From: Notospermus geniculatus
Taxonomy: Eukaryota; Nemertea; Pilidiophora; Heteronemertea; Lineidae
Reading direction: 5' to 3'
Length of the DNA: 64,000 nt
Assembly (NCBI GenBank): GCA_002633025.1
Contig: NMRB01002309.1
Coordinates: 1-64,000, forward strand
Part shown: positions 33,232-44,975 of the stretch, piece by piece
How the letters are laid out: each line of letters starts with the position of its first letter
Position numbering within the stretch: position 1 is the first letter of the stretch
Notes under the pieces: model-generated
The model's input: the letters and a program-made list of their open reading frames with translations, nothing else
Databases searched by the model: none
What the model was told of the DNA's origin: nothing
Position numbers and translations under genes: made by a program

Positions 33232-33482
33232 TTAAAGCCCCACTGTAGTGAATTTTAGGGTATTTTCAAAGTGTTATGAGAATACATGTAGTGGTCTCAT
33301 TGCCTCGTGAAGGTCCCCAAAGTGCTTGCCTGATACGTACTTCAAAGAATCAAGACCTAGTTTTCAGCACAAAAAAGCTGCAGGCAGAGCTCTAATGCAT
33401 TCAGATAGAGTATAGTACATTTGACACTACACACGTCGGAGGACGTATAAGTAGTTTCTGACTTTAATACAGTGTGGCTTTA
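33232..33482. mobile_element. TTAA-flanked MITE, family O (copy 2)
   Basis: The ends are TTAA-AGCCCCACTGTA (33232) and TACAGTGTGGCT-TTAA (33482), a clear inverted pair with TTAA on both sides, as for piggyBac-type insertions. The interior is non-coding and shared with 20231-20489. Confidence 0.7.
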
Positions 33483-34050
33483 ACCTACCGTCATCAATTT
33501 TCTGGTTGTTTAACCCGAACTGGCGTGTGTCAATATAATTCTACAAGACCTGTCGTGGTAAGTGGCTACATTTGTTCAAATGGGAGGCTAGGATGGGTTT
33601 TAAAAGTACTTGATGCTATATGAAGGTATTGAGATATTGGTTTGAGAGTCTGGCACCAAATAAGGAATTTTGGCTAGGGGTTGCACAGATGACGTCATCA
33701 CACAAAAATCCACACAAAAAACTCTGTCCACATCTCGGCGACCGCAACCCACGTGTCGCGATGTAAACCACGCCATGACATCGCCTGTCTTTAAAGGGTT
33801 AACAGAAGGAAGGACACTGAATAGCCCAGCAGATCTCAGAACGCACGCGATTTCCTTCGCGATCTGTGTAGGAAATGAAAGACTGCAAACCACGTGACCT
33901 GTGCTGATGACGTCACGAGGTCTCGTTGCCAGAGAGATGAAGATTCATCGCGTGATCGAGGGCAATAAAAGTTGAATTATTCTCCGCGGTATTTACAAGG
34001 TCAGTGGCCGTAATTGGAAATTTGCAGCACTTTATCTTGGTTGCGACCTC
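33483..34050. other. Gene-free stretch
   Basis: Overlapping opposite frames (33600-33893 and 33670-33897) are mutual shadows. No gene is supported. Confidence 0.4.
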
Positions 34051-34052
34051 CG

Positions 34053-34215
34053 ACTTTTTATCTCGACAGGGCGGCGCTGCGAGCGGTTGAACAATGACGT
34101 TATAAACAGAGCAACGCAATGCAATAACGTCGCGTCACGACGTCCTTGACGCAGTGCAACAGTGACGTCAAAAAACGAGGTACAAATGTTCACAGCGCCT
34201 CCTAGTAGTGGTGAG
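34053..34215 (+). mobile_element. Palindromic family A, copy A10
   Basis: TTTTTATCTCGACAGGGCGG, GCTGCGAGCGGTTGAAC, GTCGCGTCACGACGTCC and TTCACAGCGCCTCCTAGTAG. It sits just upstream of the large duplication that begins at 34247. Confidence 0.75.
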
Positions 34216-35799
34216 GTTACGGCGGAGAAAGATACTGAACCATTTTTAATACCTACCCTTCTGGCGGCCGCCATCTTGGTATCGACGGACGGAGATTTCG
34301 CACATGCGCTGTTGCCGTATCTGGTAGTCTCATCAAAATTGGTTGCGAGATACAAATTCGCCCACATACATATTAGTACCGGTACGTGCATATGCGCGAA
34401 TTCCGATGAAATCTCGCCCAAACCAAGATGGCGGACGGGGCCCGTCAAACAATGCCAGTTTATCATGTTTATAGATTCAGACCCGAGTGCAGCCCACACG
34501 CTGGCCAAGCACACCCGAAGGTCACGACATCACCTCTCTGCGGACGATTTGTGAACTACATTGTAGTCTTTTTATTTGAATGAATATTTTAGAGTCATTA
34601 ACTGGCTCAGAGGTAAATATTCTTGGCTCTGGTAAATGGAACAATCTAAAATGCGGAATTGTACTAAAGCCTGGCGGGAAATGAACCGGGGATGATCTAC
34701 GGCGGGAAATGACTCTTTTATCCTCGAAGTGAGCTTTATGTTACAATCTGGATTATCTAGTAGCGTCCCCAGGATTTTGCATGCATTACAAATATACAGT
34801 CATCACTGTAATGACCTGACCCTAGGGACGGGTTCCTGAGCAATTTTTGATTCCGTTGGAACAGGAGTAAGTAATGGGTTTGTATAAAAGCAGGAAGTGA
34901 AGATTGAAACGTCGCGTCGGGTTGGGAGAAAATGAGAACTCTAGCGGGTAGGTTAGTTGCGTGTTCTGCGGCCATCATGGTGAGAGGATTATTTTGCCCG
35001 GTAGTCCGGTATTCTGACCTGTTCTGAAGGTACTTTGAATGGCGTTTGCATTTCTGTAGACCAGCCGGAACCTCAGAGGCGACAGGCGCTGTTGTTTACA
35101 TTGCGCCAGTCTGACAACCCATTCCTTGACATCTAGTGAGATATAGGCGTCAAGTCACAATCAAACCTTAAAGATAATGTATCACGACTTCATTGTTTAC
35201 ATTTAATGTTTGTAAACATGGATGTTTACATTGTTATTTTGGACTTTTTGGACATGCCATTGCCAACCCACCAAATTGAATATTTTCAGTATCCAAAGAA
35301 TTTCTAGAGGGGCATGCCACCAAATTACTCATAAGACAAAGAAAGACTTGACGTAAAAACAAAATGTTAATAAACAATGATTTTCGTGGCCCGCGAAAAT
35401 ATCCGCGATACATTGTCTTTAATCTCACTGTAACATGTCACCACTTCCCTACGTTTTCACCACTGCGGTACGTTTTAACCACAACTGTAACATCTGTGTG
35501 TGTTTTTCCTGAGTAGACCAAGAATAAATGGATGTTAAATGCACCGTCAGTAAAGTGCTCTTGCCTTTAGTGTCTCTCGTCTATTTCACCTTTTTGCTGT
35601 CACAACAAATATGCTAGAAACAGACATGGTTTTATAGCAACCATAGACTCGATACCCTCCGTCTTAAGTGAACATGGCGCTTACTCTCGACGTGTGAGTG
35701 TTAGTTATCTTGGCGTTAATGGTAACTGCATCTTGACGTTCGTTATCTACATCGTGACCACTGGCGTTCATTTTACCTTGACAAACACTTGTCGCTTTA

Positions 35800-35960
35800 T
35801 CGTGACTTTACCTTTACTTGGCGTTAACTTCATCTTGGCATTTACTTCATCTTGGCGTTAACTTCATCTTGGCGTTACTTCATCTTGGCGTTTACTTCAC
35901 CTTGGCGTTAGCTTTATCTTGGCGTTATCTTATCTTGGCGTTAACTTTGTCTTGACATTT
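35800..35960 (+). repeat. 15-17-bp minisatellite
   Basis: Repeats of CTTCATCTTGGCGTTAA, about ten units with drift. The equivalent array in S2 is at 41520-41690 with a different unit order and number. Confidence 0.8.
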
Positions 35961-36491
35961 ACCTCGTTACCGTTGTTTGCCGAGGAACATCCGAATATCG
36001 CCGAGCATCGCTTCGGCACCTTTCGGAAATCCTAGAGTACACCTCGGATTCTCCGAAGCTGCTTACCAAATCTCGGAAATCGTCGATTAAAAAGATATCC
36101 CCGGCTGTTCGCGAAATCCTGACGTTACTGGTAAGGTAAGCTGCTTCTGTCGGATAAATGCAACCTTGTCAAACTCGCCCGAAGTGTTCTGATAGGTTTG
36201 AAGAGTCGTCTCTAATGCCTTCGCTTGCTACTTTGATGCCAAGAGATTCAATTTCCTGTTTTTGTGAGTCAAAGACTGATGGAAGGTGGCAAGCTTTTTT
36301 GAGGAAGTTTTAAAATAACTTTGCAATAAAGCTTACCATGAAGTCGTCAGGAGTTGAGAAGGAAGATTAAAGGGCTGGAAGATGTCTCCAGGGTCTGACC
36401 CCGAGGTGGTGTTCTCTGGTATGAAGTTGACGGTTATTGTTTCCAGTCTAAAGTGATTACAGTTTCTGTGCTCTTCTTGTCTTCACTCTCC

Positions 36492-36743
36492 TACAGTTTG
36501 GTGTCTACTCTAGGGTTCTTTAATTTCAGTCTACAGTTTGGTGTCTACTCTAGGGTTCTTTAACTTCAGTCTACAGTTTGGTGTCTACTCTAGGGTTCTT
36601 TAACTTCAGTCTACAGTTTGGTGTCTACTCTAGGGTTCTTTAACTTCATTCTACAGTTTGGTGTCTACTTAGGGTTTTTAAACTTCAGTCTACAGTTTGG
36701 TGTCTACTCTAGGGTTCTTTAATTTCAGTCTACAGTTTGGTGT
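36492..36743 (+). repeat. 40-bp minisatellite, about 6.3 units
   Basis: Units begin TACAGTTTGGTGTCTACTCT and end with TTCTTTAACTTCAGTC, at 36492, 36532, 36572, 36612, 36652, 36691 and 36731. The array stops at the N at 36744. S2 has only one unit. Confidence 0.9.
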
Positions 36744-36745
36744 NA

Positions 36746-37639
36746 AATCGATGCTACCTTTTTGCTTGAAGAAAATATGAATTGTTTTCAGTCGCCATTT
36801 GCAGTGCGCTTTCTTATGGCTACCGCCCCCTTAATAGCTTTAGTCTACACGACAGTGTTCATATTTGTAATACGTGTACAAACGTTGTTTTCCACCGCAC
36901 AAGGTCACGTGCCAGGAATTGACCAATCAGCGCGGGTTACATGGTAAAAGTAGACCTTTAAAAAACCGATTTTCTCCATTTATCAAATATAATATCGAGT
37001 AAAAGGCACTTAAAATATTCTGTTTGACACAGAAATAATTAAGAGAAAAATAATTTTCAACTTTTGGGAAAGTTTGATAGTGATGGTATCATAAACCTGT
37101 CTTCTAGTGGGCTAAGTGTATTACTACGCCGATATGGAGTGTGCATTGAAATATCGTGCGAAATTACCCCTCATATTTTCAGTACCCGCAAACCCTGAAA
37201 TTATCACGGTCAACCCACAACGAAAACTTTATGGTTTGAAGCAATAGGCTAGAGGTATGTTGTGTTCGAACTGTTCCTTCCGACGAAGTCTGGGACCAAT
37301 CTACCAGCACGGGCATCTCGCCATTTCTAATGGTAAACATGGTAAATGCATTGGCCACGATTTACAGGTGCGTGACCACAAGGCGCAGTGGCGTTGCGCT
37401 GAAAAGCGACGGTTGTTTGCAATAGGTGGTTAACAAGAAGGAAAAAGTAGCCTCGTAGGCAGCGGGCTAATTTAGCACTAAAAACGTTCTGAACAGATCC
37501 CTCTTTTTGTAATGCACTCCTATTCATCACGCACATGATGTGTAGTATCATGCACATTGCGTGTCTTGCTGAACATTTTGTATAGCAGATCCAGGTACTT
37601 ATTCAAAGAACCTACTGCTTCTTTAAGTAACTATAGTCT
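36746..37639. other. Gene-free stretch after a single-N join
   Basis: The sequence changes abruptly at the N. No supported gene or repeat lies between here and the family-N copy. Confidence 0.4.
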
Positions 37640-38040
37640 ACAGACCTTTCCAACAAAGATGGTGGCCTACTAGTTCTCCCACAAGACGTCGTGGCCACTC
37701 ATTGTCGAGAGATGATATAAATGAACACTTACCAAACGCATCCTCTCAGACAATTATTTTACATGTACCTGAACTTTTATGCCCATGGCCCGCTTGACCA
37801 GCTTACATGCCAGCGGTCATTGAATGGTCGCTTCTGCGCAATAGGACCAGGCAGCCGCGCGTATTGCCAAAAGGTGGCAGCACAGTTCCAGCGGACAAAT
37901 ACAAAAGAAACTTCTCTTGATTGGTACTCAATCAGGAATGAATGGGTCCGCTATATGTATTGAATTGGGCCGTAGTGACACCTATTGGTCAACCCACTGA
38001 AATCTCCTATTAAGCTTTCTGACGTCTTGGTTGGAAAGGT
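37640..38040. mobile_element. Family N copy (inverted)
   Basis: It contains the complement of family-N motifs in reverse order: CAGCCGCGCGTATTGCC, GGGTCCGCTATAT, AATTGGGCCGTAGTGACACC, compared with 7711-8080. Ends are not clear. Confidence 0.45.
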
Positions 38041-38140
38041 CTATTAGCTCTATCTCCAGAATGTAACTGACGGGATAAGCCTTGGGTGCACGCCTGAGAC
38101 GTGAGTGGTACCTTCCCGTATGCTAGTTATCTACTCATTC

Positions 38141-38573
38141 ACAATCACATTACTTTGGCAGGCTAGGATTAAATTCAAAATTTTAATTTTTGCTTTCAGG
38201 GCCGTGAATGGTGGTGGCCCTGCGTATCTTCAGCTGCCCCTCTTTCACGCAGGAAGAAATACCAGGGCTGGAGCCGCACCTAGACTGGCACACTATAAAG
38301 CCAGAAAGAGGACGGCTGGTGATAGGGCATACAGTGCCGGCGCCTCACGGCTCTGGAACCAACTCCCATTGGCTGTCAGGCAATGTCAGACAGTCAATAG
38401 TTTTAAAAAATGTCTTAAAACGTATCTTTTTAATCAGTCATTCTAGATATTTTAACCAAAATGTTTTAATTCCGGTCGCTTACTTCTACATGTACTTTAT
38501 GTAAAGCGCCACTGACAATTAGGTTTAAAGTGGCGCTATACAAATTCTTTTATTATTATTATTATTATTATTA
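38141..38573 (+). mobile_element. CR1/L2-like LINE, 3' end of the reverse transcriptase ORF and tail
   Basis: A frame to TAG at 38444-38446 ends with ASRLWNQLPLAVRQCQTVNS followed by FKKCLKTYLF. This is the well-known C-terminal block (A-x-x-LWN-x-LP ... FK..LKT.LF) of CR1/L2-type non-LTR retrotransposon proteins. Upstream, RIKFKILIFAFRAVNGGGPA fits the preceding part of the same region. Then come GCGCCACTGAC and GTGGCGCTATACAAATTC and an (ATT)n tail, as in typical LINE 3' ends. Catalytic reverse transcriptase motifs and the endonuclease are absent: a 5'-truncated, dead copy. Confidence 0.85.
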
Positions 38574-39344
38574 NNNNNNNNNNNNNNNNNNNNNNNNNNN
38601 NNNNNNNNNNNNNNNNNNNNNNNNNNNNNNNNNNNNNNNNNNNNNNNNNNNNNNNNNNNNNNNNNNNNNNNNNNNNNNNNNNNNNNNNNNNNNNNNNNNN
38701 NNNNNNNNNNNNNNNNNNNNNNNNNNNNNNNNNNNNNNNNNNNNNNNNNNNNNNNNNNNNNNNNNNNNNNNNNNNNNNNNNNNNNNNNNNNNNNNNNNNN
38801 NNNNNNNNNNNNNNNNNNNNNNNNNNNNNNNNNNNNNNNNNNNNNNNNNNNNNNNNNNNNNNNNNNNNNNNNNNNNNNNNNNNNNNNNNNNNNNNNNNNN
38901 NNNNNNNNNNNNNNNNNNNNNNNNNNNNNNNNNNNNNNNNNNNNNNNNNNNNNNNNNNNNNNNNNNNNNNNNNNNNNNNNNNNNNNNNNNNNNNNNNNNN
39001 NNNNNNNNNNNNNNNNNNNNNNNNNNNNNNNNNNNNNNNNNNNNNNNNNNNNNNNNNNNNNNNNNNNNNNNNNNNNNNNNNNNNNNNNNNNNNNNNNNNN
39101 NNNNNNNNNNNNNNNNNNNNNNNNNNNNNNNNNNNNNNNNNNNNNNNNNNNNNNNNNNNNNNNNNNNNNNNNNNNNNNNNNNNNNNNNNNNNNNNNNNNN
39201 NNNNNNNNNNNNNNNNNNNNNNNNNNNNNNNNNNNNNNNNNNNNNNNNNNNNNNNNNNNNNNNNNNNNNNNNNNNNNNNNNNNNNNNNNNNNNNNNNNNN
39301 NNNNNNNNNNNNNNNNNNNNNNNNNNNNNNNNNNNNNNNNNNNN
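38574..39344. other. Assembly gap (771 N)
   Basis: A run of N starting within the (ATT)n tail of the LINE fragment. Confidence 0.99.
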
Positions 39345-39394
39345 AGACTTCATCACATAAATCCCGGGTTTTTGATTTGACCTACTTTTCAAGG

Positions 39395-39870
39395 TCACAG
39401 AGGTCAAAGTTCAAAATTCACTGTTTGGTGGCACATTTCATTGCTATTTGACATAGAGTGTTGTGATTTGGTGTGAAGATATATCTAGGCACCCTACACG
39501 AATGCACCAAATTTCAACCCGATCGGACATCAAATATGGCCGCCAGGAAGCCATCTTGAAAAATGGACTTTGACCCACATTTTATAAATAGGAGTAGGTA
39601 GGATGTTTTAACGTTGTCAAAATATGTATCTAGGTACCATATAAATATATGGTAAATTTCAGTCAGATTCGACGTCAAATATGGCCGCCAGGGAGCCATC
39701 TTGAAAAATGGACTTCGACCCACACCTCATAAATAGTGGGAGCTAGGATGCTTTAACCGTGCCTAAATATGTGTCTTGGTACCGTGTACTTATATGCCAA
39801 GTTTCGGTTCGATTGGACTTCAACATGGCTGCCAGGCGGCCATCTTGAAAATTTGACTTTGGCCACATCT
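39395..39870 (+). repeat. Satellite-like tandem repeat, unit about 142 bp
   Basis: About 3.5 units. TGGCCGCCAGG or TGGCTGCCAGG recurs near 39538, 39680 and 39820, each followed by a GCCATCTTGAAAA block and a divergent 90-bp stretch with TAGGATG and ATGTATCTAGGTACC. The array begins near the gap edge, so it may extend into the N run. Confidence 0.8.
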
Positions 39871-39987
39871 CATCGGTAGTAAATGTTACGATGTTTCTGC
39901 ACTAATCAATCACCATTCAGTGTATCACCAGGCTACTCACACTTCATACTCTGCCACAGAGGTGAGCACAATGGCCCTGGCCATTTC

Positions 39988-42180
39988 ATTAATACCTACC
40001 CTTCAGCGGCCGCCATCTTGGTATCGACGGACGGAGATTTCGCACATGCGCTGTTGCCGTATCTGGTAGTCTCATCAAAATTGGTTGCGAGATACGAATT
40101 CGCCCACATACATACTAGTACGTGCACATGCGCGAATTCCGAAGAAATCTCGCCCAAACCAAGATGGCGGATGGGGCCCGTCAAAACAATTAATGCCAGT
40201 TTATCATGTTTATAGATTCAGACAAGAGTGCAGCCCACACGCTGGCCAAGCACACCCGAAGGTCACGACATCACCTCTGCGGACGATTTGTGAACTAGTC
40301 CTTTTTATTTGAATGAATACTTCAGAGTCATTAACTGGCTCAGAGGTAAATATTCTTGGCTCTGGTAAATGGAACAATCTAAAATGCGGAATTGTACTAA
40401 AGCCTGGCGGGAAATGAACCGGGGATGATCTACGGCGGGAAATGACTCTTTTATCCTCGAAGTGAGCTTTATGTTACAATCTGGATTATCTAGTAGCGTC
40501 CCCAGGATTTTGCATGCATTACAAATATATAATCATCACTGACCCTAGGGACGAGTTCCTGAGCAATTTTTGATTCCGTTGGAACAGGAGTAAGTAATGG
40601 GTTTGTATAAAAGCAGGAAGTGAAGATTGAAACGTCGCGTCGGGTTGGGTGAAAATTGAGAACTCTAGCGGGTAGGTTAGTTACCTGTTCTGCGGCCATC
40701 ATGGTGAGAGGATTATTTTGCCCGGTAGTCCGGTATTCTGACCTGTTCTGAAGGTACTTTGAATGGCGTTTGCATTTCTGTAGCCCACCCGGAACCTCAG
40801 AGGCGACAGGCGCTGTTGTTTACATTGCGCCAGTCTGACAACCCATTCCTGTGAGATATAGGCGTCAAGTCACAATCAAACCTTAAAGATAATGTATCAC
40901 GACTTCATTGTTTACATTTAACGTTTGTAAACATGGATGTTTACATTGTTATTTTGGACTTTTTGGACATGCCAGCCCACCAAATTGAATATTTTCAGTA
41001 TCAAAAGAATTTCTAGAGGGACATGCCACTAAATTACTTATAAGACAAAGAAAGATTTGACGTAAACAAACAAAATGTAAATAAACAATGATTTTCGCGG
41101 CCCGCGAAAATATCCGCGATACATTGTCTTTAATCTGTAACATGTCACCACTTCCCTACGTTTTCCCCGCTGCGGTACGTTTTAACCACAACTGTAAGAT
41201 CTGTGTGTGTTTTTCCTGAGGAGGCCAAGAATAAATGGATGTTAAATGCACCGTCAGTAAAGTGCTCTTGCCTTTAGTGTCGCTCGTCTATTTCACCTTT
41301 TTGCTGTCACCACAAATGTGCTAGAAACAGACATGGTTTTATAGCAACCATAGACTCGATCCCCTCCGTCTTAAGTGAACATGGCGCTTGCTCTCGACGT
41401 GTGAGTGTTAGTTATCTTGGCGTTAATGGTAACTGCATCTTGACGTTCGTTATCTACATCGTGATCACTGGCGTTAACTTTATCTTGACAAACACTAAAT
41501 CGCTTTATCGTGATTTTACTTTCACTTGGCGTTAACTTCATCTTGGCGTTAACTTCATCTTGGCGTTAACTTCATCTTGGCGTTAACTTCATCGTGGCGT
41601 TAACTTCATCTTGGCGTTTACTTCATCTTGGCGTTTACTTCACCTTGGCGTTAGCTTTATCTTGGCGTTAACTTCGTCTTGACATTTACCTCGTTACCGT
41701 TGTTTGCCGAGGAACATCCGGATATCGCCGAGCATCGCTTCGGCACCTTTCGGAAATCCTAGAGTACACCTCGGATTCTCCGAAGCTGCTTACCAAATCT
41801 CGGAAATCGCCGATTAAAAAGATATCCCCGGCTGTTCGCGAAATCCTGACGTTACTGGTAAGGTAAGCTGCTTCTGTCGGATAAATGCAACCTTGTCAAA
41901 CTTGTGAGTCAAAGACTGATGGAAGGTGGCAAGCTTTTTTGAGGAAGTTTTAAAATAACTTTGCAATAAAGCTTACCATGAAGTCGTCAGGAGTTTGAGA
42001 AGGAAGATTAAAGGGCTGGAAGATGTCTCCAGGGTCTGACCCCGAGGTGGTGTTCTCTGGTATGCAGTTGACGGTTATTGTTTCCAGTCTAAAGTGGCCA
42101 CAGTTTCTGTGCTCTTCTTGTCTTCACTCTCCTACAGTTTGGTGTCTACTCTAGGAATCTTTAACTTCAGTCTACAGCTT
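39988..42180 (+). repeat. Large direct duplication, copy S2
   Basis: The partner of S1, about 5.74 kb downstream in the same orientation, with scattered substitutions and small indels and one larger deletion. It ends soon after CTACAGTTTGGTGTCTACTC, where S1 continues into the 40-bp array. The segment between the copies contains the LINE end, the gap and the 142-bp satellite. No protein gene is seen in either copy. Confidence 0.85.
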
Positions 42181-42479
42181 CTTGTCCCCTGCAGTCTGCA
42201 GTATCTTGTTCATACGTTCTTTCTTGTCGTCCATCCATGATTTCCTCTCGTCACTCGGCATGCTCGGTGGTCGTCAGTCCCCAATCTCCAGCATCAGTGC
42301 AATCTTGAGTCGCCAATCTCGTCACACCACCATCCAGCCAATAGGCCGGGAAACCATCTTAAGTACATGAGAAGTAGATAAGGATAATTATTGTCAGCTA
42401 AGCAGCTTAGGGGTACAAGTTGGTGAATGTTCTACGTGAGTATCTGGGACCCAGACAAATCCAAGTCTTATCAGATATA

Positions 42480-42900
42480 GAGGTACCTCACTGGCCTCAC
42501 AACAGTCACGTAGACTGTAAACAATCAGCCATGTTGCCGTCATATGGCCGACGACGACGTCAAAATTGTCACGTCATGAATTGTGACGTCAAAATCTGTG
42601 TGCTGACGTTGTGTNCTTTGTAGAAAATTGTCGGATTCTGGTAAAATCGGTTTTATTTTGTAGATATAACAAGTAGCTTTCAAGATTATGTTTAGAACGA
42701 AGGAAAATATGCTTTTGCAAGGCGGGCGTAGCGAAAGAAAGATCGATGCTAGTGGCGCCTATTGGCCACTAGTGTAACTAAACCGCGATCGACTTCGTCA
42801 TGAGATCTTATGCAAATTAATGTTAATGAGGGCCGTGCGTATCGGCTAAAAATGGCGGCATCGTCTCGGCATGGAAATGTGACGTCACGTGAAGAACCTC
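42480..42900. mobile_element. TA-flanked MITE, family I, with inserted sequence
   Basis: The left end GAGGTACCTCACTGGCC (42480) and right end CGTCACGTGAAGAACCTC (42900) are flanked by TA. The interior has ACGACGTCAAAATTGTCACG and GCATGGAAATGTGACGTCACG. Compared with copies at 45671 and 62921, about 200 extra bp lie in the middle, beginning near the single N at 42615. Confidence 0.65.
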
Positions 42901-42990
42901 TAATGGACGCCGCTTCTTTGCGTAAGGGGCTCCATCACCCACTGATAGATAGTGGAGATTGAATGGTCAGGTTGGGTAAATTTGAAAACA

Positions 42991-43140
42991 TTAGGGAGGT
43001 TTAAAAATCAAACGACTAACGTAAACATTAACGACAACGTTATTTTTGTACCGAAAGTGCAATACAAAATCTGCTTAATGTGTAGTATGAAAAATAACGT
43101 TGTCGTAAAGTTTACGTTTATCGTTTGATTTCAAACCTCA
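42991..43140. mobile_element. Short TA-flanked palindromic MITE
   Basis: The left arm GGGAGGTTTAAAAATCAAACG through AACGACAACGTTATTTTT pairs with the right arm AAAAATAACGTTGTCGTAAAG through CGTTTGATTTCAAACCTCAC. TA flanks both sides. A solo end of the same type (TTGATTTCTAAACCTCCCTA) lies at about 52528-52547. Confidence 0.7.
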
Positions 43141-43740
43141 CTATTATGCATGCATAACGTTTGCGTTAGCGTTGGTGTTATCTGGGCGATCTCTTAAACA
43201 CTCTACTCTGCAATCCGATGACGGTATGTTGAGTGNCCCCCCCGGCTGTTTTCCTCTGAGTGGATGAACCTCCTGTCTCAAGTACTCGGTGATGGTGATT
43301 CCTTGTTTATAGAAACTAGATCAGCCCGAGAGACGCTCACGAGGAGCTCGGAGTGAACGAAGAGAGCTTAGCGGACAACTTAGTCATTACTAGTTTTCCT
43401 AAGTACATGATAGAACATCCGGGTATCTTTGCTACAAGAGGGACGCACCGACGATGTGGAGAAATTCGACTCGTTCAGTTGACAGCGACTGTTGCATGAT
43501 GGGAGAACAACACCTGTGGAATGTGGTAATATATTCCGGTCTCGTTTTGTTGAACGTCTGCTCCAGAGGTGGCTCAACCTCGTCCCAATGATCGACGTAG
43601 CTGGACTTGCCTGCCCTTGGTTTTCTAAACGGCGTTTTCCCTTCTGTTGTTCCATTCCCGTTCTCTGAATTAGCAGAAAAAGATCCTTGGTACGAGGTTG
43701 CCGGTGACCTCGTTCCTATCAGAATACGTTCCTCTTAGAA
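43141..43740. other. Gene-free stretch
   Basis: It contains the single N at 43236. A 91-codon minus frame at 43380-43655 has no support. Confidence 0.35.
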
Positions 43741-43746
43741 TGAGTT

Positions 43747-43830
43747 GTCAGAGTGGCGTGGTATAAGTATCCACGCCTGCCATCAGTGAGGTGGCGTGTT
43801 CGACCCTCGGTAGTCCAGTGGCTTAAACTG
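43747..43830 (+). mobile_element. tRNA-like SINE head
   Basis: GTCAGAGTGGCGTGGTATAAG (A-box-like) and GTGGCGTGTTCGACCCTCGG (B-box) occur at tRNA-like spacing. It directly abuts a family-C copy. Confidence 0.45.
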
Positions 43831-43844
43831 CCACGATATTGCCC

Positions 43845-44095
43845 CGTTTTTGTCGACAGGCGGCGCCACCGGCGGTGATTGCATCATTCTCCAACACCGT
43901 AGTTTTGTCTTTCGACCCATTTTTGGAGATTATGATTACAATACAGTGCATACGTGGATACCCTAAGGAAGAGAGTTCCTCTACATATGGCGAGGTTGAT
44001 GAACGGTAGTTTAACAACATTTGTCAATAGAGGTCTCCCTTAAAGTGGGTACTAGTATGTTTAGCGCAGGAGAGGGAATGAGTACAGCGCCCCTT
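43845..44095 (-). mobile_element. Palindromic family C copy (minus)
   Basis: It carries the complements of family-C motifs: GTCGACAGGCGGCGCCACCGG, GCATCATTCTCCAACACCG, AACATTTGTCAATAGAGGTC and TGTTTAGCGCAGGAGAGGGAA. Confidence 0.6.
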
Positions 44096-44213
44096 TGAAT
44101 GAGTTTGATGTTGTGGAGAGGGCGAACTCTCATCGACAACTTTCCTCGTGTGGAGACCTCAGTTTCCTCCTACATTACCGTACGTAATTATCATCGTTGC
44201 CGCTTGCAGACAG

Positions 44214-44387
44214 GTGTAACGTTTTTGAGCGTTCCCCATCTGTGAGTGTTCCCCTGCTATTGTCTGACGGAATAAGCCGCGACTCGACAATGGAGGACAC
44301 AGAGAGAAACGTGTGGATCTATCTGCCAGTGTTTCCAGAACAGTAGGGGGAACACTGACACACGGAAACACTGAAAAGCTTTACACT
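44214..44387. mobile_element. Palindromic family B copy
   Basis: The ends GTGTAACGTTTTTGAGCGTTC and ACTGAAAAGCTTTACACTGG are inverted. The interior has AACACTGACACACGGAAACAC. It is more diverged than the 11-13 kb copies. Confidence 0.55.
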
Positions 44388-44837
44388 GGCGATAATGATA
44401 TTCTCATTTAGAACACGCCATCTTGCGGCGAATCATAGAATCAATATCACACGAGTGTGTGTCATAGTCCATGTCATCGGTCCGCGTTGATTTCATACAA
44501 AGGACACAATCGTCTAGAATAGAATACCTTATTAGAATTATTATTTGATTCGTGTTTTCTTAGAGAGATTTATGTTGTTATAACGAGACTAATCGCTCCA
44601 GATGACGGGATTGGTTTAATAAACTCAATGCATACCGGATATGACGTCAATAATTCACAACCGTTGCGCACAAATGAAAAATGCGGATCGATGGTATCTT
44701 TGTAATTCATGGCAACCAAGGTTGGTGTTATGGTGACGTTCTTTCATTGGCTGGTCTCTGAGTGTCTGTCTCCCTCTTCCCGTTGGCCGTTTGACAAGTT
44801 GGGCCGCTGCCCGAGTTGCTTCATGGTAACATCGTCG

Positions 44838-44975
44838 CCGGTTACCTCAGAGATCCCGGGTTCGAAACCCGGTTGGACCTGCCCTTCACGTGATAGAGAG
44901 GGTGACTCTCTTTGACAGAGCAGGTTTTATCAAGGCACTCCGGTTTCCTCCTGCTGTACATACATTAATTCGCCG
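44838..44975 (+). mobile_element. tRNA-derived SINE, 3' part
   Basis: The B-box CCCGGGTTCGAAACCCGG is followed by GATAGAGAGGGTGACTCTC, AGAGCAGGTTTTATCAAGGC and CTCCGGTTTCCTCCTGC, the same body as at 30497-30650. Confidence 0.65.

Larger units (their letters stand above)
34247..36745 (+). repeat. Large direct duplication, copy S1
   Basis: It is nearly collinear with 39988-42180. Landmarks shared in order: TAATACCTACCCTTC, GGCGGCCGCCATCTTGG, CCAAACCAAGATGGCGG, a SINE head at about 35075-35120, GGCCCGCGAAAATATCCGCG, a minisatellite with CTTCATCTTGGCGTTAAC, TTGTTTGCCGAGGAACATCC, and the CTACAGTTTGGTGTCTACTC array. S1 has about 88 bp near 36176-36262 that S2 lacks. The ends are not TG..CA and no coding region or primer-binding site is seen, so LTR status is not supported. 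Confidence 0.85.

Noticed and set aside
34032-34554. 160- and 130-codon overlapping frames
   Set aside because: Opposite-strand shadows that run through a family-A copy and the start of duplication S1; not conserved as a whole in S2.
35800-36743. CRISPR-like array
   Set aside because: Plain minisatellites: units adjoin without unique spacers, in eukaryotic sequence.
34247-42180. S1 and S2 as the LTRs of one retrotransposon
   Set aside because: No TG..CA ends, no primer-binding site or polypurine tract, and the only coding remnant between them is a LINE 3' end.
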